Under the pieces are notes generated by a model that did no database searches, was not told the DNA's origin, and saw only the letters and a program-made list of their open reading frames with translations. Below are positions 1-7,829 of a stretch of DNA of 12,725 nucleotides, piece by piece. The position numbers and the translations under genes were made by a program. This stretch comes from Oscillospiraceae bacterium (lineage in GTDB: Bacteria; Bacillota; Clostridia; Oscillospirales; Acutalibacteraceae), in the NCBI GenBank assembly GCA_022508865.1, contig JAFLUK010000031.1, positions 1 through 12,725 of the forward strand, given 5' to 3'. The first letter of the stretch is position 1, and the number at the start of each line of letters is the position of its first letter.

Positions 1-9
1 CAAGAAATA

Positions 10-37
10 TTGAAAATTTTTGATAATATGTTATAAT
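10..37 (+). promoter_or_regulatory. Sigma-A-type promoter for glnS
   Basis: TTGAAA at 10-15 and a perfect TATAAT at 32-37 are separated by 16 bases, and the -10 carries the extended TGn element (TG at 29-30). Transcription would start near 43-45, giving a leader of about 35 nt before the glnS start. No operator, T-box or other leader structure fits in so short a leader. Seen directly in sequence; activity is inferred. Confidence 0.75.
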
Positions 38-78
38 TGTAGGGTATACAATTTTTATAAAATTAAGGAATGAGCATT

Positions 79-1776
79 ATGGCTGAAAATAATCTTAATA
101 ACAAAGCAAATGAGGAAGTAATGTCCGGCAATTTTATCCATACATTTATTGATGAGGATATTGCCGAGGGCGGACAGTACGAGGGTAAAACTGTTCACAC
201 TCGTTTTCCTCCCGAGCCAAACGGTTATCTCCACATCGGACACGCAAAGGCTATTTACATTGACTTTGCAACTGCTGAAAAGTACAATGGTATGTGCAAT
301 TTGAGAATGGACGACACCAACCCCACAAAGGAAGATGTGGAATATGTTGATGCTATTAAAGAAGATATTCACTGGCTTGGATTTGACTGGGACGACAGAT
401 TTTACTATGCTTCAGAATATTTTGAAGCTATGTACGGCTTTGCCCTTGAACTGATAGAAAAGGGGCTTGCCTATGTTTGTGAGCTGAATGCAGAGGAAAT
501 GCAGAAATTCAGAGGGGATTTAAAAACTCCTGCACAGAGCCCCTATCGTGACAGACCCATTGAAGAAAGCCTTGACCTGTTTAAGAGAATGAGAAATGGT
601 GAATTCCCTGACGGAGCAATGACGCTGCGTGCAAAGATTGACCTGGCATCAGGCAACTTTAATATGCGTGACCCTGTTATCTACAGAATTAACCATATGA
701 ACCACCACAGAACAGGTAACGAGTGGTGCATCTATCCAATGTACGACTTTGCCCATCCCATTGAAGATGCTATGGAGGGCATTACCCATTCCCTTTGTAC
801 ACTTGAATTTGAAAGTCACAGACCTCTTTATGACTGGGTAATCGAAAATATTTCTGCCCCTGCAAAGCCAAGACAGATTGAATTTGCAAGACTGGGAATT
901 AACAACACTGTTATGAGCAAAAGGAAGCTCCGTGCGCTTGTTGAGGAAGGTCACGTTTCCGGCTGGGACGACCCAAGAATGCCCACTATATGCGGTTTGA
1001 GAAGACGTGGCTACACACCAAGGTCAATCAGAAGTTTCTGTGAACAGATTGGTGTTGCCAAGGTAAACTCCACAGTTGAGTACTCTTTCCTTGAGCACTG
1101 CCTTAGGGATGACCTTAATGATACAGCTCAAAGACTTATGGGAGTTCTCCACCCTATCAAGCTGGTTATTACCAACTATCCTGAAGACAAGACAGAGGAA
1201 TTTACTGTTGAGAACAACCCAAATCATCCGGAGGACGGCAGCAGAACAATTACATTCTCGAGGGAATGTTACATTGAATGTGACGATTTTCTTGAAGTTC
1301 CCTTTAAAAAATATCAAAGACTCTATCCCGGCAACGAGGTAAGACTAAAGTCTGCCTATGTTGTAAAATGCACAGGTTGCGAAAAGGACGAAGATGGCAA
1401 CGTAACCACTGTTTTTGCAGAGTATGACCCCGAAACCAGAGGTGGCGATACTCCGGACGGCAGAAAGGTAAGAGGTACAATCCACTGGGTTGACGCCAAC
1501 AACTATGTTGATGCAGAGGTAAGATTGTACAGTAACCTCTTTACCGACCCGGAGCCGGACACAGGGGACAAAAACTTTCTTGATTACCTTAATCCTGAAA
1601 GCCTTGTTGTACTGAACAACTGTAAAATTGAGGCTTCTGTAAAGAACAATGAAAGGGATACAAAGTTCCAGTTTATGCGACTTGGCTACTTCTGCCTTGA
1701 CAACAAGGACAGCAATGAAGACCACTTTGTATTTAACAGAAGCGTAAGCCTTAAGGACGGCTTTAAGAAGAAATAA
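79..1776 (+). CDS. glnS: Glutaminyl-tRNA synthetase (GlnRS)
   Basis: Cytoplasmic class I aminoacyl-tRNA synthetase that charges tRNA-Gln with glutamine using ATP. Counting from the ATG at 79 the protein is 565 aa, close to the roughly 550 aa of E. coli GlnRS. The class I HIGH motif lies at residues 52-55 inside the GlnRS-typical PPEPNGYLHIGHAK block, and the KMSKS-type loop is VMSKR at about 278-282. The C-terminal third matches the GlnRS anticodon-binding beta-barrels. An ATG nine bases earlier (70) touches the Shine-Dalgarno AAGGA (65-69) with no spacer. The ATG at 79 has a 9-nt spacer, so it is preferred. The tRNA-type call is secure because the Glu-specific GluRS has a different HIGH context. 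Many Firmicutes lack GlnRS and use GatCAB instead, so its presence is notable and may reflect old lateral transfer. Confidence 0.97.
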   Translation: MAENNLNNKANEEVMSGNFIHTFIDEDIAEGGQYEGKTVHTRFPPEPNGYLHIGHAKAIYIDFATAEKYNGMCNLRMDDTNPTKEDVEYVDAIKEDIHWLGFDWDDRFYYASEYFEAMYGFALELIEKGLAYVCELNAEEMQKFRGDLKTPAQSPYRDRPIEESLDLFKRMRNGEFPDGAMTLRAKIDLASGNFNMRDPVIYRINHMNHHRTGNEWCIYPMYDFAHPIEDAMEGITHSLCTLEFESHRPLYDWVIENISAPAKPRQIEFARLGINNTVMSKRKLRALVEEGHVSGWDDPRMPTICGLRRRGYTPRSIRSFCEQIGVAKVNSTVEYSFLEHCLRDDLNDTAQRLMGVLHPIKLVITNYPEDKTEEFTVENNPNHPEDGSRTITFSRECYIECDDFLEVPFKKYQRLYPGNEVRLKSAYVVKCTGCEKDEDGNVTTVFAEYDPETRGGDTPDGRKVRGTIHWVDANNYVDAEVRLYSNLFTDPEPDTGDKNFLDYLNPESLVVLNNCKIEASVKNNERDTKFQFMRLGYFCLDNKDSNEDHFVFNRSVSLKDGFKKK

Positions 1777-1785
1777 TTTTAAAAA

Positions 1786-1816
1786 CCTCCCTCTTATGAG
1801 GGAGGCAGCTTTTTAT
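1786..1816 (+). terminator. Intrinsic terminator after glnS
   Basis: Perfect 8-bp stem CCTCCCTC/GAGGGAGG (1786-1793 with 1798-1805) and a TTAT loop, then CAGC and a T-run (1810-1814). It begins 9 nt after the glnS stop. The four bases between stem and T-run may weaken it. It ends just before the RBS of the next gene, so partial read-through into that gene is likely, since no promoter is evident between the two. Confidence 0.7.
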
Positions 1817-1826
1817 TGAGGTACTT

Positions 1827-2558
1827 ATGAACACTGTACTTGTAACGGGGGCTTCTCGTGGAATAGGCAAAGAAATTGCAACGGAGTTTGCTTCTCTCGG
1901 CTATGCAGTTGCAATAAACTACAACAAAAGTAAAGATGCTGCTAACACTCTTGCAATGCACCTTATGAAAGAATACAAAGTACCCTGCGGTGCATACAAA
2001 GCAGATGTTAAAAATCCCTTGGAAATAAAAACAATGGTGGAAAGTGTAAAATCAGAACTTGGCAGTATTATAATCCTTGTAAATAACGCAGGAATAAGCA
2101 CCCAAAAAATGTTTACGGATTTAACCGGTGAGGATTGGAAAGAAATGCTTGCCACACACCTTGACGGCTGTTTTAACTGCACAAAAGAGGTTTTGCCCCA
2201 TATGATTTCCCGAAAACACGGCAAGATTATCAACATAAGCTCAATGTGGGGCGTTGCAGGCGGAAGTTGTGAGGTTCACTACAGCACTGCAAAGGCAGGG
2301 ATTATCGGTTTTACAAAGTCACTTGCCAAGGAGGTTGCTCCAAGCGGTATTAATGTTAACTGTGTTTGTCCCGGAGTAATCAAAACAGATATGCTTAATA
2401 TCTTTGACGAAAACACACTTAATAATCTGCAACAGCAAACCTCGCTAAAAAGGCTGGGTACTCCAACCGACGTGGCAAAGGCTGTGGCTTTTTTGGCAAG
2501 TAAAGAGGCTGACTACATCACAGGCGCTGTGCTGAATGTTAACGGCGGTTTTTTCTAA
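1827..2558 (+). CDS. ymfI: SDR oxidoreductase, probable EF-P 5-aminopentanone reductase (YmfI-like)
   Basis: A 243-aa classical short-chain dehydrogenase, the usual length for the family. It shows the Rossmann NAD(P)-binding motif TGASRGIG at 7-14, NNAG at 86-89, the catalytic triad Ser139/Tyr152/Lys156, a CPG turn at 181-183 and a C-terminal VNGGFF. FabG-type 3-oxoacyl-ACP reductases look broadly the same. However, the active-site stretch SSMWGVAGGSCEVHYSTAK (138-156) matches what I recall of B. subtilis YmfI (SS.WG..G.SCEV.YS.AK), which reduces the 5-aminopentanone modification on elongation factor P. The gene's position beside glnS rather than in a fab cluster fits a translation-related role better than fatty-acid synthesis. 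The start is an ATG with RBS GAGG at 1818-1821, 5-nt spacer. SDR membership is seen; the YmfI assignment is inferred from the motif. Confidence 0.8.
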   Translation: MNTVLVTGASRGIGKEIATEFASLGYAVAINYNKSKDAANTLAMHLMKEYKVPCGAYKADVKNPLEIKTMVESVKSELGSIIILVNNAGISTQKMFTDLTGEDWKEMLATHLDGCFNCTKEVLPHMISRKHGKIINISSMWGVAGGSCEVHYSTAKAGIIGFTKSLAKEVAPSGINVNCVCPGVIKTDMLNIFDENTLNNLQQQTSLKRLGTPTDVAKAVAFLASKEADYITGAVLNVNGGFF

Positions 2559-2577
2559 AATAGAATTATTCACAAGC

Positions 2578-2607
2578 AAAAAGACTGATTTTACATCAGT
2601 CTTTTTT
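2578..2607. terminator. Bidirectional intrinsic terminator between convergent operons
   Basis: GACTGAT/ATCAGTC (2583-2589 with 2595-2601) around a TTTAC loop, flanked by A5 on the left and T6 on the right. The hairpin therefore works on both strands. It ends the glnS-ymfI unit on + and the corrinoid-uptake operon on -, whose last stop codon (2606-2608) overlaps the T-run. Confidence 0.88.
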
Positions 2608-3286
2608 ATATACCGTATTTTGTTTTAATTCTGTTTATCTTTTTACCAAAGGGTTTTGCAAGCACAAGGAGAAATACCACATTTGAAAATACATACACAG
2701 CAGTTACAGGCAGTGCCGTAATTGCATTTGCATAAAATCTAATTATGTTAAAAGTTCCATCCAACCACATTGTGCTCCACACGTCCATTATTAAAGAAAA
2801 CAGAACTCCTGAAAATATACCATAAATCAAAAGCAATAATCTGCTCTTAATCATATATTTTCCCAGTATTCCTGCACCAAGCCCAATCAATCCCCATGAA
2901 AACATCTGAAAGGGCGTCCAAGGACCTTGTCCAAACATAAAGTTGGAAATAAGTGCAGTAAAAGCACCACAGATAAACCCGCATTCATATCCCATATACA
3001 TTCCTGTAATTACCACAATGGCGGTAACAGGTTTAAAAAAGGGGACAAAGGCAAAAATGAATCTTCCTGCTACGGAAAGAGCTATCATTACAGAGAGTAT
3101 TACAAGACTTGTTGTATTGTTTTCTTTTTTTTCAAATGTGAGCAGAATCGGAATTAATGAAAATCCTGCAACACAAATTGCCACAAAGGAGTAGCCTCTG
3201 TCATTAAAAATTATCAACCCCAAAATCACCGTCAGGGGCACTGCGAAGAGCAGTATCAAAAGCTTTATTAAAGATTTTTTATTCAT
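2606..3286 (-). CDS. ECF transporter S component, predicted corrinoid (CbrT-like)
   Basis: A 226-aa integral membrane protein with six or so hydrophobic helices (about 7-27, 31-52, 58-82, 85-115, 125-145, 149-170, 190-210) and almost no soluble domain. This is the usual size and build of a substrate-binding S subunit of energy-coupling factor importers. It carries the Gly-rich helix followed by NFMFGQGPWTPFQMFSWG (about 114-131), seen in a family of clostridial S components. The substrate cannot be read from the protein alone. The cobalamin riboswitch at the head of the operon and the transcobalamin-like proteins make cobalamin or another corrinoid the best guess. The start ATG overlaps the end of the ATPase gene by 8 bp (ATGAATAA), with RBS GGAGGGG lying inside that gene, so translation is coupled. 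It is the last gene of the operon. Confidence 0.85.
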   Translation of the reverse strand: MNKKSLIKLLILLFAVPLTVILGLIIFNDRGYSFVAICVAGFSLIPILLTFEKKENNTTSLVILSVMIALSVAGRFIFAFVPFFKPVTAIVVITGMYMGYECGFICGAFTALISNFMFGQGPWTPFQMFSWGLIGLGAGILGKYMIKSRLLLLIYGIFSGVLFSLIMDVWSTMWLDGTFNIIRFYANAITALPVTAVYVFSNVVFLLVLAKPFGKKINRIKTKYGI

Positions 3287-4946
3287 TGCTCCCCTCCATT
3301 AACTCTACTGCATCATCAACAGTTACAGCATTTTTAAACTTATCACGGCAAATTCTGACGGTTGAGGTAGTATAAAAATTATTCATAGAAAAAAACTTTT
3401 GAGGAATTGACGATGACAAAATTTCTCCGTCAAAAAACAGTCCGCAGCGGTGAGCTACAACGGCGGCAAACTCCACGTCGTGTGTAACTGTAACTATTGT
3501 TACACCTTTACTGTTTATCCTATCAAGAATTTTCGCAAGGGTATTTTTTGAACAGGAATCCATTCCCTTTGTAGGCTCGTCAAGGAGAATAATCTTGGGA
3601 TTTGCCAGCAGGATTTTTCCCACTGCGCACCTTTGGATTTCTCCTCCGCTAAGGTCGTAGGGATGCTTATTCATAAGGTGTGCAATGCCTAATTCATCTG
3701 CAATTTTTTCTATTATTTCGGCAGCACTTTCAGATGAATAACCCTTGATTTTGCACATTTCAAGGTAATCATCCCTTATACTGTCTGTAAGAAAAAGGGT
3801 GTCCGGATTTTGGGGTAGAAAGGCAACACCCAAACTGCTAAAATCATCAGAAGACTTTTTTTTCATATTTTTTCCGTTAATGAAGACCTTTCCTCTGTAG
3901 GGTGATATTATTCCTGCAATTATCTTTAATGTAGTAGTTTTCCCACTGCCGTTGCCACCCAGAATACAAAAGTGCTCTCCCTTTTGTACACGGAGTGTAG
4001 TACCCTTTAGCACATCATCACCTGACCTTGTGTATCGGAAAAATACATCCTCAAGCTCAACTGCAATTTCTTCTGTTTTGTTTTCCTTTTTCTTTAGTTC
4101 CAATTTTCTTTCAGAGAAATTTGAATTTATTAAATCCCTGCCCTCTTTTACTGTGAGAGGGCATTTTGTTTTCCTTTTGTTACTTCCATTGTATCTATTC
4201 CAAATTTGCACTGCCGAGGGAAAAGACAAGGATATTTTGTGGTTAATCAACTTGCCGCAAACTTCTCTTGGTGAGTCAAAGGCTATCACCCTGCCTTGCT
4301 CCAGAACCATAACCTTGTCTCCAATTGGGAAAAGTTCCTGTAGCCTGTGTTCGGATATTATTACTGTTATCCCCAGCTCTCTGTTAAGCTTGTAAAGTGT
4401 AGTAATAAAGTCGTTGGCGGCTATAGGGTCAAGCTGTGAGGTAGGTTCGTCAAGGATAAGGACATCGGGTGACATAGCCATTACCGAGGCAAGATTCATA
4501 AGCTGTTTTTCTCCACCTGAAAGAGAGGTTGTTTTTTTGTGAAAAAGGTGTGATATTCCAAAATAACTTGACATCTCCCCGACTCTTAACCTTATGTAGT
4601 CGGTACTGTAGCCAAGGCTTTCAAGTCCAAAGGCAAGCTCGTGCCAGACCTTGTCTGTTACTATCTGCTGTTCAGGCTTTTGGAACACAAAACCGATTTT
4701 TTCGGAACAAGTTCTTTTGTCGAGGTCATTTAGTGGCTGTCCTTTGTAGGTAATCTCACCTGATTTTTCACCAAAGGGGGCAATTTCCCTTTTCATCAGC
4801 TTCATAAGTGTGGTTTTGCCACTGCCCGATTCACCACACACAACAATAAACTCACCTTGATTAAAAGACAGATTAACATTATCAACTGCTTTGTTTTTTG
4901 AATTTGGATATTTAAAGTTTAGATTTTTGATACTGATAATTTCCAC
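3279..4946 (-). CDS. ECF transporter ATPase, fused EcfA-EcfA' double ABC protein
   Basis: Cytoplasmic energy-coupling ATPase, 555 aa, made of two complete ABC cassettes in one chain instead of the usual separate EcfA and EcfA' (about 280 aa each). Cassette 1: Walker A GESGSGKTT 38-46, Q-loop near 88-94, signature LSGGE 142-146, Walker B VLILDE 162-167, H-loop His200. Cassette 2: Walker A GGNGSGKTT 330-338, signature LSGGE 432-436, Walker B IILLDE 452-457, His489. A Lys/Glu-rich linker (about 255-295) joins them. All catalytic motifs are intact in both halves. The start is GTG at 4946, chosen because GGAGG lies at 4954-4958 with a 7-nt spacer. It overlaps the end of ecfT by 28 bp and the start of the S component by 8 bp, consistent with a dedicated (group I) ECF module. 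Confidence 0.95.
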   Translation of the reverse strand: MEIISIKNLNFKYPNSKNKAVDNVNLSFNQGEFIVVCGESGSGKTTLMKLMKREIAPFGEKSGEITYKGQPLNDLDKRTCSEKIGFVFQKPEQQIVTDKVWHELAFGLESLGYSTDYIRLRVGEMSSYFGISHLFHKKTTSLSGGEKQLMNLASVMAMSPDVLILDEPTSQLDPIAANDFITTLYKLNRELGITVIISEHRLQELFPIGDKVMVLEQGRVIAFDSPREVCGKLINHKISLSFPSAVQIWNRYNGSNKRKTKCPLTVKEGRDLINSNFSERKLELKKKENKTEEIAVELEDVFFRYTRSGDDVLKGTTLRVQKGEHFCILGGNGSGKTTTLKIIAGIISPYRGKVFINGKNMKKKSSDDFSSLGVAFLPQNPDTLFLTDSIRDDYLEMCKIKGYSSESAAEIIEKIADELGIAHLMNKHPYDLSGGEIQRCAVGKILLANPKIILLDEPTKGMDSCSKNTLAKILDRINSKGVTIVTVTHDVEFAAVVAHRCGLFFDGEILSSSIPQKFFSMNNFYTTSTVRICRDKFKNAVTVDDAVELMEGSNE

Positions 4947-5815
4947 ACTATCGCCTCCCTGATTTCTGTAATAAAGGGCAAAAATGCAATTATGCCAAAG
5001 GAAATGTACACCACCCCACTTACAATATCAAGCCTTAAACTATCCAAATGAGGATAAAAGGTAAAGTCTGTTACGCCAAGGCAAAATCCTGTTATTGTAA
5101 CAGAAAAAAGTATTGTAAGAATTACTGTAAAAACAAGGTCACGTTTTCTGAATTTGAAAAGAGAAAAATGGCTCCTTCCCTTTAGTCCGTAGCCCCTTGC
5201 CCTCATAGAAGCAGATGTATCGGCAGAATTTTCCAAGGCTTTTGTTATCAGAGCAGAAAACACCTTCAGCTCACTTGACAATTTGTTTAAAATTCCCTTT
5301 TTGTTATATAGACCCAAGGACATCTGCACCTGTCTTATTTCTCTGAAATTATCCCTAAAAAGAGGAATAAATCTTATAGCCATAGACAGCACCAAGGACA
5401 GCTTTTTTGCCGCCTTGCCAAAGAGGAACAAAAATTTATCCACTGTCATTATTTTGCTGTAGCATTTGCACCAATATATTACCGAAACTAGCATAAGGGA
5501 AATATCTACACCGTAAAGTATTGCTTCAACTGTGACAGGGTTGCCGTTCATAAAAAAAATCGGTGTAACTCCCTTGTGAGAGAACAAAGGGTTAATAATT
5601 GCTATAAGCAAAAACATTGGAATGTAAAAGAACAAATCGGAGAAAAACTCATTTTTACTGCACTGTGTCACCATAAAGGCTACCCCACCCAAAAGAGCAA
5701 AGGTGAGAATAACAGGATTCATACTGAACATTGCAGTGATGATTATTCCCGCAAAATAAATCAACAGTACAAAAGGATGCAGTGTTCCAAAGCTATTTAC
5801 TACCTTACTGTTCAT
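4919..5815 (-). CDS. ecfT: ECF transporter transmembrane coupling protein EcfT
   Basis: A 298-aa membrane protein with hydrophobic segments near 14-50, 61-78, 99-116, 226-248 and 262-285 and a central amphipathic region. EcfT couples ATP hydrolysis by the A subunits to toppling of the S subunit in the cytoplasmic membrane. The conserved coupling-helix signature appears as SMRARGYG at 203-210, following the family-typical FRDNFREIRQVQ-like stretch (about 153-164). Length is somewhat above the common 260-270 aa. The ATG has a strong RBS GGAGG (5821-5825) 5 nt upstream, and the gene overlaps the end of the DUF4430 gene by 11 bp. It overlaps the ATPase gene downstream. Together with that gene and the S component it forms a complete ECF importer. 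Confidence 0.92.
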   Translation of the reverse strand: MNSKVVNSFGTLHPFVLLIYFAGIIITAMFSMNPVILTFALLGGVAFMVTQCSKNEFFSDLFFYIPMFLLIAIINPLFSHKGVTPIFFMNGNPVTVEAILYGVDISLMLVSVIYWCKCYSKIMTVDKFLFLFGKAAKKLSLVLSMAIRFIPLFRDNFREIRQVQMSLGLYNKKGILNKLSSELKVFSALITKALENSADTSASMRARGYGLKGRSHFSLFKFRKRDLVFTVILTILFSVTITGFCLGVTDFTFYPHLDSLRLDIVSGVVYISFGIIAFLPFITEIREAIVWKLSVSKI

Positions 5816-6362
5816 TGTATCCTCCTGTTGCTGTATTGCCTATATCTCTGCCCAAATCACAGGAATAGAGCCATTTTACATTGTCACCATTTTTAAGAAT
5901 ATAGCTTGAACAACCCTGTTGAGGGAATTCTCCGTTGACAGAATATGACCAACCGCTAAGCTCACCACAGGAAAATTCATACAGATGATTTATACCCTCA
6001 ACATATGCACTGCCAAAAGTATTTTGGGTTGAGCCTTGATATTCTAGAGGTATTTTTTTATACTGTGACGCCCTTTGGAGCACATCAAAAACCGTGTCAT
6101 TGTCCCACAGAACAAATCTTGTTTTTTTCAGAATTATTCCGTTATTTGGTATATAGGGCAAAACACTCTCATCAAGTTTTTTTATATTAATATCTTTAAG
6201 AATACTCTTACATTCTATTGATATAGTAACTGTTTTTTCTGCGTTTTTAACATCCTCCGGATGAGCGTTGTAGTACTCCTCCACAGACTGAAAATCCGTT
6301 ACCATAATAAACACGGCCGCAAAAATCAGCAACACAGCTACTGCAAGTATATCCTTTTTCAC
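5805..6362 (-). CDS. Membrane-anchored DUF4430 (transcobalamin-like C-terminal domain) protein
   Basis: A 185-aa protein with an N-terminal hydrophobic anchor or signal (about 5-22), no lipobox, and one extracellular domain. The C-terminal half is a clear DUF4430/transcobalamin-like C-terminal domain: FDVLQRA at about 92-98, Tyr-Val-Glu-Gly-Ile at 120-124, CGELSGWSYSVNG at 132-144, QGCSSY at 149-154, NGD at 158-160 and WLYSCDLGRDIG at 164-175. Cys132, Cys151 and Cys168 sit in family-typical places and could form disulfides outside the cell. In intrinsic factor and transcobalamin this domain is the smaller of the two lobes that sandwich cobalamin. The start is GTG at 6362, overlapping the upstream stop as GTGA, with RBS AAGGA 9 nt before it. 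The overlap couples it to the alpha-barrel protein, its likely partner. Confidence 0.87.
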   Translation of the reverse strand: MKKDILAVAVLLIFAAVFIMVTDFQSVEEYYNAHPEDVKNAEKTVTISIECKSILKDINIKKLDESVLPYIPNNGIILKKTRFVLWDNDTVFDVLQRASQYKKIPLEYQGSTQNTFGSAYVEGINHLYEFSCGELSGWSYSVNGEFPQQGCSSYILKNGDNVKWLYSCDLGRDIGNTATGGYNEQ

Positions 6363-7825
6363 TGTTTTTCTTCCTTTGATTTTCTTTTTTTCTTCTGAAA
6401 ATAAATTATTATAATTGCACCTGCTGCAACAAGAACAAAGGCTGTGGTAATAACAATGGCTGTAGGGAAGCTACTGTCCTTATCGGCTGATACTTTTGCC
6501 TCTTTTGTTTCTTCTATTACATTAATCTTCTTATCCTCTGTGTTTAGTCTGTCATATTCTTCCAAAATTTTATCCAGCTTTTTCTTGTCCTTTTTTGTAA
6601 TCTTACGGTTTTTCAGTTCTTTAATGCTGTTGTTAATTTCCTCAATTTTACTTGGAGATGAGTTTTTATTTTTGCTTTTTGATGGCTTTGTTGATTGAAC
6701 AGATGGAGTACTATTTGCAACTGTCGTTGTTTCAACATTTTTCTTGTTTTTTTCAGAAGTTATTTTATTATCAGTATTACTTTTTGAGTCAGAGTTATTG
6801 TTATTTTCGGTTCCGGTAATAGTTGTGGTCTGCTTTGGTGATTCTGATTTTTCTCTCATATCAAAAAGTGAACTTTCACCACTGCATAGTCTTTTATATG
6901 CAACCATTGAGTAGAAACACTGCTCTGTTGACATTTGATTATAACTACCGTTTTCCTGGTGAGCAAAACCCTCATCTGTGCTGTAACGAAGCAGCACCTC
7001 TGTAAGAGTAGTCCCATTTTTAATAAATCTTTTGTCCTTGTCGGGATTTATACCCAAGCTACAGAGGGCAACAAGAACCTGTGCTACACTTTCAGAATTT
7101 TCAACACCTGTATTAATGTATGTTCCTCTATCACTCTGCAAATCCGACAACAAAGACAAAGCTCTGTCAATACATAATTTTGCCTTGTTATCACTGCTGT
7201 AATATGGGGACAAAGCAGTAATTGTCATTGCAGTAATGTCACAGTCAGGGCTTGTACCTGCCAAAGACCAGCCACCACTTTTAAGTTCTTTGTCAAGGAG
7301 GTAATTTATCAGCATTTGCCTTGTTGTAACAATCTGACAATCGGTATTCTTTGGAATCTGATAGCTGTTGCAATCAAGGGCAATAAGTGCCCACAGCACA
7401 CCGTTTACACCTTGATACTTCACCCTGTTATAGTCGGCTAAAAAGTTCAGGAGGTTGTACCCTGCCACATTTTCAGGGTTTTTCCCAATAGCTGTAAGAG
7501 CTATTATTGCTTTTGAATATTCAGTATATTTATTTTTTGATATTACTCCGCTGTTCTCCTTAAGGGTGTTTACAACGCTACTGTAATAACTGTTAAATAT
7601 TTCATTATTAACACTGTAGCCGCTCCTTGCTAAACCCATTATCAGCCACTCACCCTTTGAGGTTGAAAAAGATGATACATTTTGCTTGGCAAGGTGTTTA
7701 TATGTAGTTTCCAGTTGCTTTGCAATTTTGCTGTCCGGAGATTTTCCCAATACCGACGGCAAACTGCACAGGGCTGCAGCAAGAATGAGCAGTAATGATA
7801 TTGCACTTTTTAAAAACCTTTTCAT
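6359..7825 (-). CDS. Surface alpha/alpha-barrel protein, intrinsic-factor-like (prenyltransferase/squalene-cyclase repeats)
   Basis: A 488-aa predicted surface protein. It has a signal peptide (1-27), then an all-helical repeat domain (about 33-315). That is followed by a low-complexity Ser/Thr/Asn/Lys linker (about 325-393), a charged, probably coiled stretch (394-445), a C-terminal membrane helix (454-476) and a Lys-rich cytoplasmic tail. The helical domain has alpha6/alpha6-barrel repeat features: SGGWSLAG at 183-190, CDITAMTITAL at 195-205, SESVAQVLVALCSLGINP at 244-261 and MSTEQCFYSMVAYKRL at 298-313. These match the prenyltransferase/squalene-oxidase repeat group that includes the N-terminal domain of intrinsic factor and transcobalamin. 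There is no terpene-cyclase DxDD motif, so it is more likely a binder than an enzyme. The ATG at 7825 is chosen over longer frames because AAGGA lies 8 nt upstream and a signal peptide begins there. Confidence 0.85.
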   Translation of the reverse strand: MKRFLKSAISLLLILAAALCSLPSVLGKSPDSKIAKQLETTYKHLAKQNVSSFSTSKGEWLIMGLARSGYSVNNEIFNSYYSSVVNTLKENSGVISKNKYTEYSKAIIALTAIGKNPENVAGYNLLNFLADYNRVKYQGVNGVLWALIALDCNSYQIPKNTDCQIVTTRQMLINYLLDKELKSGGWSLAGTSPDCDITAMTITALSPYYSSDNKAKLCIDRALSLLSDLQSDRGTYINTGVENSESVAQVLVALCSLGINPDKDKRFIKNGTTLTEVLLRYSTDEGFAHQENGSYNQMSTEQCFYSMVAYKRLCSGESSLFDMREKSESPKQTTTITGTENNNNSDSKSNTDNKITSEKNKKNVETTTVANSTPSVQSTKPSKSKNKNSSPSKIEEINNSIKELKNRKITKKDKKKLDKILEEYDRLNTEDKKINVIEETKEAKVSADKDSSFPTAIVITTAFVLVAAGAIIIIYFQKKKRKSKEEKQ

Positions 7826-7829
7826 TTTG

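Noticed and set aside
70..78. Upstream ATG of glnS (three extra codons)
   Set aside because: Its Shine-Dalgarno would touch the start codon; the ATG at 79 has a 9-nt spacer from the same AAGGA.
1345..1725. 126-codon open frame antisense to glnS
   Set aside because: It lies wholly within the secure glnS gene, has no RBS or recognisable domain, and is a by-product of glnS codon use.
3952..4395. 147-codon open frame on + opposite the ECF ATPase
   Set aside because: Antisense to conserved ABC motifs, with Ser/Phe/Leu-rich composition typical of a shadow frame.
6359..7825. Terpene cyclase or prenyltransferase enzyme
   Set aside because: The repeats fit that fold, but no DxDD motif or zinc-ligand set is evident, and the signal peptide, membrane anchor and operon context fit an extracellular binding protein.
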